A stretch of DNA of 64,000 nt, taken from positions 37,842,685-37,906,684 of the forward strand of contig OW028578.1 in NCBI GenBank assembly GCA_932294295.1. The letters run 5' to 3'. Every line of letters starts with the position of its first letter. Position 1 is the first letter of the stretch. This DNA is from Alitta virens. Lineage: Eukaryota; Annelida; Polychaeta; Phyllodocida; Nereididae. The position numbers and the translations under genes are program-made. This document shows, in pieces, positions 47,648-58,062 of the stretch. The notes below the pieces were generated by a model, which was not told the DNA's origin, ran no database searches, and saw only the letters and a list, made by a program, of their open reading frames with translations.

Positions 47648-48721
47648 ATGACAACTATGTCTACCGCTGGCGCTACTACTACTACTACTACTACCGCTAT
47701 AACAACGGCGAAACCCGTCATGAAATTTAACCGAAAAGTTTACGTGATTCCTCATGAAAAATACGAAGGGTTGATGGCCACTGTGACAATGATGAAGAAT
47801 AAGGAGAAGGAGAAGAAAGTAATCGATGAGGAAATAAAAATAAACAAAATTTCGACGAATGAGCCCGGGCGTCTGGCCGCAACCCAGGGGGTTGCGGGCC
47901 AGTCGCCCTCCCTTAGCTTGTCGGACGAGGTACAGGAGGTACCTTCCTCTAGTTACGGAGAAGGGTACATGGAGGAAGGGGGCCCGCCGGTTCGCCATGG
48001 AAATAAGATGACCACCGGTTTTGCCGGTTCTACCGACGCCGTAACTGGAACTGGAACCGGAACCGAGAGAAATGGAACTGACACCAGCGATGTTATCATT
48101 AGCGAAATTAACTCTAAGTTGAGAGACGAGTCGTTGAGGAAAAAGGCTAGGACCATACTGTATCTACTAACGGGAGCTAAAGCTAAAGCTAAAGCTAGAG
48201 CTAGAGACGGAGATGGCGGCGGTGAAGACCAAAAATATTACGTCGAACTGTTGCTGCACACTCAGTCCAGTTCTTTTCCGTTGCCCTCTAAACATCATAA
48301 GCTGTACTGGCTCATGCTGAGACGAGGTGTACCTCTGTATTTAATTTCAAACGTTAAATTACGGCGAGTATTACATTACATGAAAAACAAATACCAAGTC
48401 GAAGAGGAAGAAGGAGAAGAAGGTGGAGAAGAAGGTGGAGAAGAAGGAGGAGAAGAAGGAGGAGGAGGAGAGGAATCATTTGAGAAGACTAGAAGAAAGA
48501 CTGGAAGAAAGACCGGAAGAAAGACTGGAAGAAAGACTAATAGGACTGACAAGACTGACAAGAGTATCGAGAGTAGCGAGAGTGTCAAGAGACAGACAGA
48601 AAGGTGGAATGAGCCAGAGAGAGGAGGAGGAGGAGGAGGAGGAGGAGGAGGAGGAGAAGTCGTCAGAAAAAAAAGGAGACTAGAGGGAGAGGGAGCTTGG
48701 ATTAAGGTGACAACTAAATAA
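47648..48721 (+). CDS. Polinton protein of unknown function, low-complexity rich
   Basis: Start set at the first ATG (47648), 26 bp after the previous stop; 357 aa. Recognisable pieces are FNRKVYVIPHEKYEGLM near the N-terminus, a helical RKKARTILYLLTGAKAK segment and a C-terminal KYYVELLLHTQ ... KLYWLMLRRGVPLYLISNVK block. The rest is Thr-, Gly/Glu-, Arg/Lys- and Gly-rich repeat sequence, including a Glu/Gly run and an 11-Gly run. It ends 2 bp before the integrase ATG. It may be a minor virion or DNA-binding protein. Confidence 0.65.
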   Translation: MTTMSTAGATTTTTTTAITTAKPVMKFNRKVYVIPHEKYEGLMATVTMMKNKEKEKKVIDEEIKINKISTNEPGRLAATQGVAGQSPSLSLSDEVQEVPSSSYGEGYMEEGGPPVRHGNKMTTGFAGSTDAVTGTGTGTERNGTDTSDVIISEINSKLRDESLRKKARTILYLLTGAKAKAKARARDGDGGGEDQKYYVELLLHTQSSSFPLPSKHHKLYWLMLRRGVPLYLISNVKLRRVLHYMKNKYQVEEEEGEEGGEEGGEEGGEEGGGGEESFEKTRRKTGRKTGRKTGRKTNRTDKTDKSIESSESVKRQTERWNEPERGGGGGGGGGGGEVVRKKRRLEGEGAWIKVTTK

Positions 48722-48723
48722 CA

Positions 48724-50007
48724 ATGGTTCTACCTCGAGATATAGACGCTTATCTATCTCGTCGATTTTATAACCATAGGCTACCAGGAGGCTTCACCAG
48801 TACAGCAAAACTGCACTCAGTTATAAAGAGCGAAGGGAGATATAGCATAAGCTTAGCCCGTATCGAGGACTGGGCTAGGTCTCAAGACATTGTCACATTA
48901 CACAAGGCGGCTCGCAAAAAACCTCAAAAATACAGAAGAGTCATAGCTCCTGGTATGAATCACTTATGGGACTGCGATCTAATGGTTTTGACGGGCGAAA
49001 GGTTCAAGACCGCCAATGAAGGTTACGCCTACATCATGATAGTTATAGATGTCTTCTCGAGATACTGCAGGGCCCAACCCGTCAAAACTAAGAGCGCGAG
49101 GCACATGAAACACGGGTTTGAAGAAATATTCAAGAGAGCGACAGAGACAGAGACAGAGACAGAGACAGAGACAGAGACAGAGACAGAGACAGAGACAGAG
49201 ACGGCGACAGGGACTGATGGAACTCTAGGGATGCCCAAGTTTATAAGGACTGACAGAGGGACCGAATTCACAAACTCGAGCGTTGGAGATTTACTTAAAG
49301 AAAAAGGAGTGAGGCTCATCTTCACAAATACCGAAACCAAGGCGAACTATGCCGAAGCGGCCATCAAAGGATTGAAAAAGAGACTGTTCCAGTACTTCCA
49401 ATATACCAACAGCTATGCGTATCTGAATGAGCTCCAACACATAGTCGATTCTTACAACAGGACCATTCATTCGAGTATAGGAGTGAGCCCTGGCAGTGTG
49501 AATGAGGAAAATGAGCAGTCAATTTGGGACTACCAATACGTTGCTCAGCAAAACACCAAGGACCTAGAGCGGGCCTTCAAGAGGGCCATTTCAACCGCCA
49601 AGTACAAGAGACGCAGTCCTTACAAATTCTCATTAGGCCAGAGTGTCAGAGCGTCGTACCACAGGTCAGCAAAGTTTTTTCGATCCTATGACGAGCAGTT
49701 CACGGGAGAAGTGTTCACCATCAGGGACAGGAAATTCTCAGACAGAGTGGCGGTTTATTACCTAAGAGACTACGGAGGAGAAAATGTTGATGGCCCCTTC
49801 TACGTTCATGAGCTGACAGCAGTGAAATTTGACCCGGACGCTTTCTTCAAGATCGAAAAAGTGATCAAGAAAAGACTCAGACCTGACGGTGCCGAAGAAA
49901 GTCTAGTTAAGTATCAATCGTGGCCGGGTAAATATAACCAGTGGATCCTCACCTCCAACCTGAAGACACTGAAAACCAAGGGACAAAGAAAGAAGAAAAG
50001 AAAATAA
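48724..50007 (+). CDS. INT: Retroviral-type (DDE) integrase with chromodomain
   Basis: 427 aa from ATG 48724. The catalytic triad is D85 (LWDCDLM), D175 (IRTDRGTEF) and E209 (ANYAEAAIKG), with the rve fold in between. A Thr-Glu dipeptide repeat (about 140-158) is inserted between the first two catalytic Asp residues. The C-terminal ~45 residues (FFKIEKVIKKRLRPDG then LVKYQSWPGKYNQWI) are a chromodomain, which may direct insertion to chromatin. Known role: joining the inverted-repeat ends to host DNA with a 6-bp duplication, as seen at both ends here. Confidence 0.93.
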   Translation: MVLPRDIDAYLSRRFYNHRLPGGFTSTAKLHSVIKSEGRYSISLARIEDWARSQDIVTLHKAARKKPQKYRRVIAPGMNHLWDCDLMVLTGERFKTANEGYAYIMIVIDVFSRYCRAQPVKTKSARHMKHGFEEIFKRATETETETETETETETETETETATGTDGTLGMPKFIRTDRGTEFTNSSVGDLLKEKGVRLIFTNTETKANYAEAAIKGLKKRLFQYFQYTNSYAYLNELQHIVDSYNRTIHSSIGVSPGSVNEENEQSIWDYQYVAQQNTKDLERAFKRAISTAKYKRRSPYKFSLGQSVRASYHRSAKFFRSYDEQFTGEVFTIRDRKFSDRVAVYYLRDYGGENVDGPFYVHELTAVKFDPDAFFKIEKVIKKRLRPDGAEESLVKYQSWPGKYNQWILTSNLKTLKTKGQRKKKRK

Positions 50008-50024
50008 TAATAATAATAATAAAA

Positions 50025-50486
50025 ATGTATATTTATCTGTCCAGCGATCAGTCGCTAGAGATAAACCCAGGCAATACAGCGGCTGTGTTCACGGTACAGC
50101 TACCGGAGTCATTTACAAGACCTCCTAATGTTGGACTAAGGGGACAGTGGTACTTGGGGTTGATCGAGATAACCGTGCCACCAGTAGGTGTTGGAGACAG
50201 TAAATGGGATGTCATCTACGTGACTTGCCCTCATGTGGAAGGAGTGGCGCTGGGTGACACGTACAGAGCAGTTCTGAGGTCTATCGCTGTTGGAGAAATA
50301 AGACGTCACAACTATACACGTTTTCATTCAGTACTCTACGCACCGCTGAGAGTGAAGGACGTGAGAAATATTTCAATTGAACTGAGAGATTCGGATTGGA
50401 ACGTGTTACACGACCTCACGACTGAAACCAGACATTCGACCAAGTGTACTCTAGAGTTAATATGGAGGAGAGATACAAATCACTAG
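50025..50486 (+). CDS. Minor capsid (penton-like, single jelly-roll) protein
   Basis: 153 aa; start chosen at ATG 50025, the first in-frame ATG after the integrase stop. It opens MYIYLSSDQSLEINPGNTAA, with FTVQLPESF and LRGQWYLGLIEITVPP, the conserved strands of Polinton penton proteins, and ends in CTLELIWRR. Known role: vertex capsomer. Its last 25 bp overlap the start of the next frame. Confidence 0.85.
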   Translation: MYIYLSSDQSLEINPGNTAAVFTVQLPESFTRPPNVGLRGQWYLGLIEITVPPVGVGDSKWDVIYVTCPHVEGVALGDTYRAVLRSIAVGEIRRHNYTRFHSVLYAPLRVKDVRNISIELRDSDWNVLHDLTTETRHSTKCTLELIWRRDTNH

Positions 50487-50896
50487 CGGCAATGAATGCT
50501 GATCCGTGGATAGAGCATTTTAAAAAAACAGCGGGAGACACGAGCGTACTGTCAACAAGACCAAGGCCTGTGGTAATACAAAAGCCGCGTAATACGGGTA
50601 GTGGTAGCGGTAGTGACAGTGGTAAAGACAATGACAGTTTACCCCTCACTATAGTGTCTCCGGTAGGACAGTCTAATGAAATGGCTGAGGCTGATTTACG
50701 TATGGAAAATGATAAAAGGTCGATTGGAAGCTCAGAGCGCTCAGTCAGCGGCAAGGCTACGTCTACTACACAGCCACAGTCGCAGCGAGGGAGAGCCGTG
50801 AAAAGAAAGCAGACTAAACCGAAATCCTCGAACGACAGCAAGAAGAAAAAAATCACCAAGCTCAAGGACATTTTCAGCAACCATGGCATCAGGTGA
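50462..50896 (+). CDS. Small basic Polinton protein between penton and major capsid genes
   Basis: 144 aa from ATG 50462, overlapping both neighbours (25 bp and 14 bp). The N-terminus EERYKSLAAMNADPWIEHFK is probably helical. The centre is Gly/Ser-rich and the C-terminal third highly basic (KRKQTKPKSSNDSKKKKITK). Position and charge suggest a virion core or cement protein comparable to adenovirus core/pVI proteins, but homology is not shown. Confidence 0.7.
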   Translation: MEERYKSLAAMNADPWIEHFKKTAGDTSVLSTRPRPVVIQKPRNTGSGSGSDSGKDNDSLPLTIVSPVGQSNEMAEADLRMENDKRSIGSSERSVSGKATSTTQPQSQRGRAVKRKQTKPKSSNDSKKKKITKLKDIFSNHGIR

Positions 50897-52304
50897 AAAG
50901 GTCCTAGAATCAATCGAGCTAGCGTATGATGACACTCTTAATTTGTTCAGTCTCCCTCTCAGCAACCTAGGAGTGACGGACGTTAAATATTTAACTCATA
51001 AACCGATTAATCAATTTTCATCCGAGGGAGATGTGAAATTTCATGTACCAGGGGCTGGCACTGCTTACATCGACATGTCCAGCGTCTATCTAAAGACCAG
51101 AGTCAGGATTGCAATGGACAATGGCTCTCTCCTCCCCGAAAGGGGGTCTGGCAAGAAAAAATCAAGGGGTTCAGCGGCTGCAGGAGCTGCAGGACCTGCA
51201 CTGGAAGATGATGGTGATGACGATGATGATGATGATGACTCTGAAGGCGCATGGAGTGTAGGTGTTGTCAATAACTTGGCTCACGCTCTCTGGGACCAAG
51301 TGGAAGTACGACTAAATGACAGAGTAGTCACCGGTGGCCAGACCGCTTACAGCTACAAAGCGATAATAAACACGCTGCTGGGAGAGGGGGATCTAAATGA
51401 TGCTCAACTGGAATGCTCTTTGTTCGAGAAGGACACCGCGAGATGTATGGAAGATGTGAGTCTGGTGTCAGGAGGCAATAAGGGATTTAAAAAGAGGGCC
51501 TCTCTCATGAGTGGCAGCAAAACTGTTGAGCTAATGTGTAAAGTGGATGTGGACGTCTTTAAAGTGAATAAGCTGCTTTTAAACGGTGTCTCCATGGACA
51601 TGACTCTTACACCCACCTCCAGCAGCTTCAGACTTCTGAGCTCAAACGTAAACAAGAGAGACTATACACTGGAAATTAAGGACATAACACTTATCATGAA
51701 GCATGTGACACCATCAAATCTAGTATTACTGAGCCACCAAAAAGTTATGGAAGAAGAAATCTCTCTAGCTAAATATTTCTACACCAGAGAAGATTTACGA
51801 AAATTTAATTTGGCCAAGGACACCTCCTCCTATTACATAGAAGATGCCTACAATGGTCGTGTACCCAGTAAGATTGTGATGGGTTTTGTGTCAGGAGAAT
51901 CCATGAGTGGCAGCCTGGCTAAGAATCCTTACAACTTCAAACACTATGATGTAGCCTACATCAATGTGAGTTTGTCCGGTATGCCTGCACCAACGGGGCC
52001 CCTAAGCATAGACTTTGCCGAAGACAAGTACATACACTGCTACTCTGAGCTTTACAGGGGAAAGACCAATTTCAGCAACGAGGCCAGGATCACCAGAGAG
52101 GAATACAAAGACGGTTACAGCTTATTCGTAATAGACCTGGCTCCGCAAAACTATGATGACTTTTATCCTGTACCAAGAGATGGGTGTGTGAGAATAGAAC
52201 TCAGATTTAAGTCCCCCCTCCCGGAATCGGCTGTCATGATAACCAAAGTGACATATCCAGGCTTATTTCAGATTGACTACGCTCGCAACATATACCTAAC
52301 ATGA
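50883..52304 (+). CDS. Major capsid protein (double jelly-roll, hexon-like)
   Basis: 473 aa from ATG 50883. Typical Polinton MCP features are an N-terminal strand set (DVKFHVPGAGTAYIDMSSVY, LKTRVRI), an acidic Asp loop (about residues 110-120), WDQVEVRLNDRVV, then YKAIINTLL. A second roll has LEIKDITLIMKHV and ends DGCVRIELRFKSPLPESAV then LFQIDYARN. Known role: trimeric hexon-like capsomers of an icosahedral shell. The stop overlaps the protease start in ATGA. Confidence 0.9.
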   Translation: MASGEKVLESIELAYDDTLNLFSLPLSNLGVTDVKYLTHKPINQFSSEGDVKFHVPGAGTAYIDMSSVYLKTRVRIAMDNGSLLPERGSGKKKSRGSAAAGAAGPALEDDGDDDDDDDDSEGAWSVGVVNNLAHALWDQVEVRLNDRVVTGGQTAYSYKAIINTLLGEGDLNDAQLECSLFEKDTARCMEDVSLVSGGNKGFKKRASLMSGSKTVELMCKVDVDVFKVNKLLLNGVSMDMTLTPTSSSFRLLSSNVNKRDYTLEIKDITLIMKHVTPSNLVLLSHQKVMEEEISLAKYFYTREDLRKFNLAKDTSSYYIEDAYNGRVPSKIVMGFVSGESMSGSLAKNPYNFKHYDVAYINVSLSGMPAPTGPLSIDFAEDKYIHCYSELYRGKTNFSNEARITREEYKDGYSLFVIDLAPQNYDDFYPVPRDGCVRIELRFKSPLPESAVMITKVTYPGLFQIDYARNIYLT

Positions 52305-52849
52305 ACACTGATCAAATATACGAAATGCTATGGAATGACGAGCCGGCATCATCGTATGTGTTTGCAGTAATACCATGCAATGCTCTGAAATACATCTCAT
52401 GTTCATGTTCATGTTCATGTTCATGTTCAGGGGTATGCTCATGTTCATCCTCAAACCTGACAATGACAACTACAATGACAACTACAACGAAAATGCGTGG
52501 GTGTTACATCGTGAATTGCAATACAAACTCGTACTTACGTGGTGACATCGGACATTGGATTTTCCTGAGGATTCATGATGACTTTGGCCTGGGGTCGAGT
52601 CTGGAGGTTTTTGATGCCGGTGGAGAGAAGACCTACAATGAAGAAATTTGCATGTTTATGAGACAATTTGAGAGCTGCTCATACAATTACCAGTACCTTT
52701 CTAATGCTAATTGTGGTTTTTACAGTCTTGCGTACACCTATTATCGAAGTAGGTCATTTAAACCCTCAACTGTTTTAAATAAACTTAAAAGAATTCGTGA
52801 TGTGAAAGAACATTGTCTGATGCTATACAGTAGTTTAGAAAAGCAATGA
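52301..52849 (+). CDS. PRO: Adenain-like cysteine protease
   Basis: 182 aa from ATG 52301 (ATGA overlap with the capsid stop). Candidate catalytic residues are H85 (GHWIF), D105 (FDAGG) and C138 (NANCGFYSL), with Q131 seven residues before the Cys, the same spacing as the oxyanion Gln in adenovirus protease. Known role: maturation cleavage of capsid precursors. A Cys/Ser repeat (about 34-48) encoded by TGTTCA units is inserted in the N-terminal part and is unusual for the family; whether the enzyme tolerates it is unknown. Confidence 0.9.
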   Translation: MNTDQIYEMLWNDEPASSYVFAVIPCNALKYISCSCSCSCSCSGVCSCSSSNLTMTTTMTTTTKMRGCYIVNCNTNSYLRGDIGHWIFLRIHDDFGLGSSLEVFDAGGEKTYNEEICMFMRQFESCSYNYQYLSNANCGFYSLAYTYYRSRSFKPSTVLNKLKRIRDVKEHCLMLYSSLEKQ

Positions 52850-54132
52850 GTAATTTTTTCTTATTTTTATTTAATTATACTAAGCTAGTTGACCTTAATT
52901 ATACCGGAACGTGAGAGTAAATGTAATACGCAAGTGTTTAATGTCTTGTATTGTATTGTATTGTATTGTATTGTATTGTATGGCATGGTATTGTATTGTA
53001 TTGTATTGTATTATGAAGCGTAATAAACGAAGTATACTCAGAAAACTGCTTTTTGATAATCAAAAAATAAATAAATAAAAATAAAAAATCTGTATTATAA
53101 TAGCTGCTATGTGCACTAGAGCACGACAGCTGATGACTGAGACACAAGACAGCATATCATCGACGATAGGGACGTCGGCTGCGGTGTCTCAAGCTAGTGT
53201 ACCAATTTTTAATCGCTCAAAAGATATCTAACTAGTCTACTAACAAGATGACATTAAAGTAGTTAGAATAATTTCGCTTACCTTTTCTTTTTCGAAAAAG
53301 GGGAGTAGCTCACTGATGATAGGCGATAGCTCGCAACCTGGAGTAGAGCAGAGCGGAGCTGGAGCGGAGTAGAGTAGAGTAGAGTAGAGTAGAGTAGAGT
53401 AGAGTAGAGTAGAGTAGAGTAGAGTAGAGTAGAGTAGAGTAGAGTAGAGTAGAGTAGAGTAGAGTAGAGTAGAGTAGAGTAGAGTAGAGTAGAGTAGAGT
53501 AGAGTAGAGTAGAGTAGAGTAGAGTAGAGTAGAGTAGAGCTGAGATCCTGAAGATGCCGTGGTTGAAGTATTGCGCAGAGCAAAACTCACAGTGATGGAG
53601 ATGCTACAGTCCTCATGCTTTTTTATACTACTTATTCTGCCTAGGGCGATCTCCGGGGGAGCCATGGGAGGAGGGGGGAACTGGGGATGCAAGGGGGGAG
53701 GCGTGATGGCATCAGGGGGGTGTACTTTTTCTCAGATGGTCACTTATGGCTGATGCAAGCTTGACCTCAAAGGTCACACATGTAGCGTCTTGTGTGACTG
53801 GGTTCACTGTCAGCATGGCCCAGTGGTGGTCCTCACAGGCTAAGCATTAGGGTGATTTCATCAATCAACTGTAAATGCGTGAGCTTAATTTCCATAATTG
53901 CTGAACAAATGTGCACCTCATCTATTGACTAGAGCATCACAAGCATTTTAGACTCTGACTCAAACCAACACCTATTAGCCCCTCATTGTCATAATAGCCT
54001 ATAAAGGTCTATTGTTTGAGTCAGCTGGTTAAACAAAAAATTCCCCTGTAATTTGAACTTTAAAATACATTTAACACGTATTAGCTCAAGCGATGTGAAG
54101 GGATGTAGAGTCTTATACACTGACTTCTTTTA

Positions 54133-54169
<37 letters not shown>

Positions 54170-54792
54170 GAAGAAATGGAAATAATGCAATTTAGCGGTA
54201 TTGTCCTTTTTTAACTAAGAATCCTTGAATAGAGGGTTTCATAAAGTCTGAGGTACTTTAATAGCTAGCGAAATTGTCAATAACTGATGCGGTACAATAC
54301 TAAATTTACTAAGATACAAGTTTTGTGAAGAATTTATCTTTTAATTTCTCTTGCAACTATTTTTTTGTTTTCCATGTAAATGAAAAATAAAATGACTTAT
54401 AATTTAACATAACACTATTTCTAAATTTAACAAATTTTCATCTTATGAGAACTACTACATTCAATCAGGATGATCTATAATTCGACATACAGAGATAATT
54501 TACTGTTTGCGGGCATTTATTGAAACAATTGGTTTTATAATATTCATTTGCTCTGATACAAAACAACAGTAGTCAAAATATACGTGAATATAACTAACAG
54601 TTTGAATAGATTATAGCCTCTCTATTGTTTAAGGGGTGGGCTGGAATTGTAGGTCTTTTGTTCTGTTACGTAACCACTGGATTTACCCCCCTCTGTGATG
54701 GGGTGTTTTGCAAGTGAAGGGGCTCATACAACACGGATAATTTGAAGAGACAAGACGTTTTGAAATTGACTGCCATAGAAAAAGGAAAAAAA
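52850..54792. other. Polinton intergenic region with pentanucleotide arrays
   Basis: Contains AATAAA (~53020), TTGTA/ATTGT repeats (52943-53012), an AGAGT array, GT/AG-poor AT-rich sequence and an AAT microsatellite (54137-54168). A small frame at 53595-53753 starts with a signal-peptide-like MEMLQSSCFFILLILPRAIS but continues into G-rich low complexity, so it is not called as a gene. Confidence 0.6.
53361..53540. repeat. AGAGT pentanucleotide array, about 35 copies
   Basis: Near-perfect AGAGT repeats within the Polinton, flanked by GGAGC variants. They generate the artefactual LLYST-repeat frame on the minus strand. Confidence 0.95.
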
Positions 54793-56338
54793 ATGCGTTG
54801 GATCTTTCTACTTCTTGCATTGGGTATACCCCAGATAGATGCATGGATTTGCGGCAATGATGGCCAGTGTCGGTGTACATCATCGGGCGAGGTTATCTGC
54901 GCAGAGATCAAGACGGCTCCCTACTTCATTGACGACTACAGGCCCGGCAAAAGACTGACCATCAAGACAAGCCCTGACTTCGGAATTGAGAGTCTGGACG
55001 ACACGATTGGCTTTGACCGCGTACTCATCATGGGTCTAACGAAAGAACAATGTAGACTGGTTGAGAGGGAATTCCCTGATGTCGGCTGCATCACGAAATC
55101 ACCGTCTTACGAGCCCACTCCTTCGACGATTGGCGGCTACTTTACTGTACCTAACAGCGGCACTTGGTTGCATAAGACTACGGACAGCAAAACGGACAAG
55201 GATGGCAATGATGAGCATAAACAGAGAGCTGCAGTAGCATCTGCACAGTTACTGAACGGCATGCTTGCCTGGACTGTGGCTTCGGGACTCATTGGGGCAG
55301 TCTTGACAGCGTGCATTTTGGTAAGTCTTGTTAATCTGCATGCTCGAATTAACACGCACGCACGCTGTAATGACCCCCCGATGTTTGCCGTAAGCTGCTG
55401 CTTGAAGTGCATGGCGGTTTGTTTGTGCCCCTTTCATTTCTGCGCTAAATTCAGCAAATGTACCAGCTGCTGCTTACACACGCTGGAGCAGGGTGTGAGA
55501 GGTACTTCGACTACATTCTGAGCTTAACGAGGTGGGTTACTTAATCCCTTTAACTAGTCTCTCAAAACCACCAGGCTTTCAACAGTGCACTGTAAATTCA
55601 CTCAAATATTCGAGATTGCCCCAAAAAAAAAAAAAAATAAATAAATAAATAAAAAAAAAATGTACAGTATTACTAGCATTATCTTCACTCAGGAAGTGTT
55701 CATGTAGACCAGCACTGGTTTTCTTTAATGCCTGAGTGTGCTGGGTGTCACTTGTGACAGTTACGACTTAAATTAGCTCAAGTCAACCAATTACCCTCAT
55801 AGCATTGAGACTGTCTTTTGACTAGTGGCTTAGTATTGGAGTTCAGTGTTACGAAATTGCTCACTATTACTTCTATTCTTTTCAGACAAGAGACTACATT
55901 TTTGAACAACTACATGACCTAGCGGTGACCACAGCTCTACGTTTACTAGGTCGTGTAATATTAGTATACATTTGGAATGTGGATCTTCTGCTGGCGTATG
56001 AAAATGTAAATGAACAAAATGTATTTTTGATGATGCTCGTGAGAATGTCCAGGTGGCTCATAGGAGCTATAGAGATGAGAAACCAACAAAACGACAACAA
56101 TAACGACGACAATAACGATGACAATAACGACAATGACAACGACAACAACGGTAACATAAACAACAACAACATAGATATCGAGGAAGTGGGGCCGGTGATA
56201 CACCCGCGTGCGCCAGTGCGCCGTCTTAGGCAACCGGCCATCCAGCGGAGAGCTGTCGGTATCCGCCGTCACGGTGATCTAGGCGGGCTGGACTTGAATA
56301 ACATCTTGCCTGAGCGGTTGAGAAATCGAATAGTTTAA
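54793..56338 (+). CDS. Signal-peptide membrane protein of the Polinton, two exons
   Basis: Exon 1 54793-55320, exon 2 55886-56338; 326 aa plus stop. Start set at ATG 54793 because MRWIFLLLALGIPQIDA is a clear signal peptide. The ectodomain (to ~157) opens with Cys-rich WICGNDGQCRC...VIC and has a further Cys pair. The membrane segment (about 158-176, with VASGLIGAVLTACIL) ends at the exon. Donor TTG|GTAAGT is optimal and the acceptor CTATTCTTTTCAG is strong; the junction keeps phase 0. Exon 2 adds a hydrophobic/helical part, an Asn/Asp-rich stretch and a basic end. If the intron is retained, the frame continues to 55521 and gives a 242-aa form with a Cys-rich tail. Cell-surface or envelope role is inferred; no family recognised. 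Confidence 0.7.
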
Positions 56339-58062
56339 AAGTTTTAGGGCTGTGGCCATGAGACTGGATGGTATTTTGATGGACAGTTTTTTATTTTTCA
56401 TTTCTTTTTTATTTCATTTTTTCTGACTGGTTTTGATGTTATATATATATATGTATATAATCGAGGTTTTCTTTATTTTTTATTATTGCCCTTTAATTAG
56501 TAACTGACTTTGGATTGAATGTCTGGTTTATTTTTTCATTATTTAACAGCATGAAAGTGTGTAAATATGTATGCAGATAAGGATTTTTGTTAATTAACAG
56601 CCATTACTGTTTAGCATTGAATGTTTTGTGTTTTATTTCATTTTTTTAACTGCATGAAAGTGTTTAGTGTGCATTGTGATAAGGATTTTTTGTTAATTAA
56701 CGGAGTTTACGGTTAAGTGATGAATGTTTGGTATATTACTTCATTATTTAACGGCATGAATGAGTTGAGCATGACAGTGACTAAGGATTTTTACTGATTA
56801 GTTGAGTTTATTGAATGCCATTATTTCATTATTTTATTTTTATTTCATTTTTTATTTTTTTAACTATTTGAAAAGTGTTTAGAATGTCTGCCATGGGGTG
56901 TTGGGATTTAAGTTAATTGGATGAGTTTACTGTTCACTATTTGATACTTATTTAGCAATTTCTCTATTTTAACTACATGAAATGTGTTTAGTATATCATT
57001 ACTTTATTATTTTATTTATTTCTTTTTTACTGTACGAAAGTGCTCGGTATGTTTGCTGTGTTAAGGATTTTTAATATATTTTTTAAATTTTTTCATTAAC
57101 AGCATGAGTGATGGGTTATGTTTGAGAGAATAAAAGTTTTCAGAAGCACATTTAATGATTTTTACGGCAATTTAATTTAACTCTAACATTAATAGCCAAA
57201 GGACAATGAACACAGAACAATGAGACAGTTGACCACCAGGTGGACAACTCATGATGACCAGTGATGCATGATGCGTGGCGCATGCTAAAAGGCAGCCTAT
57301 GATAGGTCTTAATTGATAGCCCTGAAGGCATTTGACAACAGTCAAGCTTTCATTGTACAGAGTGACTCCACTCATGGAGCATCACTGGACATCACCGGAC
57401 ATAGTCATACAGCAATAGGCTTACTTATAAACAGAGAATTTTAAATACTTTGTAAGACCCAATTGATATTACTATGATGTTTACACTGAGAGCTGATGCT
57501 ACCTCGACATCACTGGGCAACATGGAATAAGGCATTAATTCATGAATTCATTAATTCATTCATTCATTCATGTATGTATGTATGTATGTCCAGGTAATCT
57601 CAGTATAAACAAGGAATTATATATATATATATATATATATGAAAAGACATATGAATTATGACATTCCCATTCCCAAAGTGAACTGTCTTTGTGTAGCTTT
57701 CCAAACATCTAATAAAACAAGCACACAGGTCTGTAAGCTTTCCATTCTTTTTTTAAAGTAATTTGGTCCTTCATAATTCACTGTGATGACTCAGTTATTG
57801 AGTAGCTTTTTATAATATAACTAATAATAATAATAATAATAATGATTTACACTCTCAATGACTGTGCTACATGACATATTAAACAATTTAATTTAATTTA
57901 AATGACAGTTATTCATGCTTTACACTACTGGTTAAACATATTCACACTTAATTGCATTTTACCCTGGGGGGCTTCTTCAAGAAGTTAAATGACTACTAAA
58001 CGCCATAACCATAGGCACTATAGCCGGGGGTGTTGTCCCTTGCCTCTATGACTTGATCTTAA
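56339..58062. other. Right arm of the Polinton, non-coding
   Basis: AT-rich. From ~56380 to 57130 it consists of degenerate ~105-bp repeats with GCATGAAAGTGT and ATAAGGATTTTTGTTAATT. ATTC/ATGT microsatellites lie at 57535-57590 and a TA tract at 57620-57641. No supported gene. Confidence 0.7.

Noticed and set aside
49029..49340. Minus-strand SVSVSV frame in the integrase
   Set aside because: Antisense of the Thr-Glu repeat in the integrase gene.
53240..53692. 150-aa minus-strand frame with LLYST repeats
   Set aside because: Translation of the AGAGT pentanucleotide array; several frames are open together and the flanks are not protein-like.
53595..53753. Small plus-strand frame with a signal-peptide-like start
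   Set aside because: After about 20 hydrophobic residues it runs into G-rich low complexity and stops; no domain or convincing splice partner.
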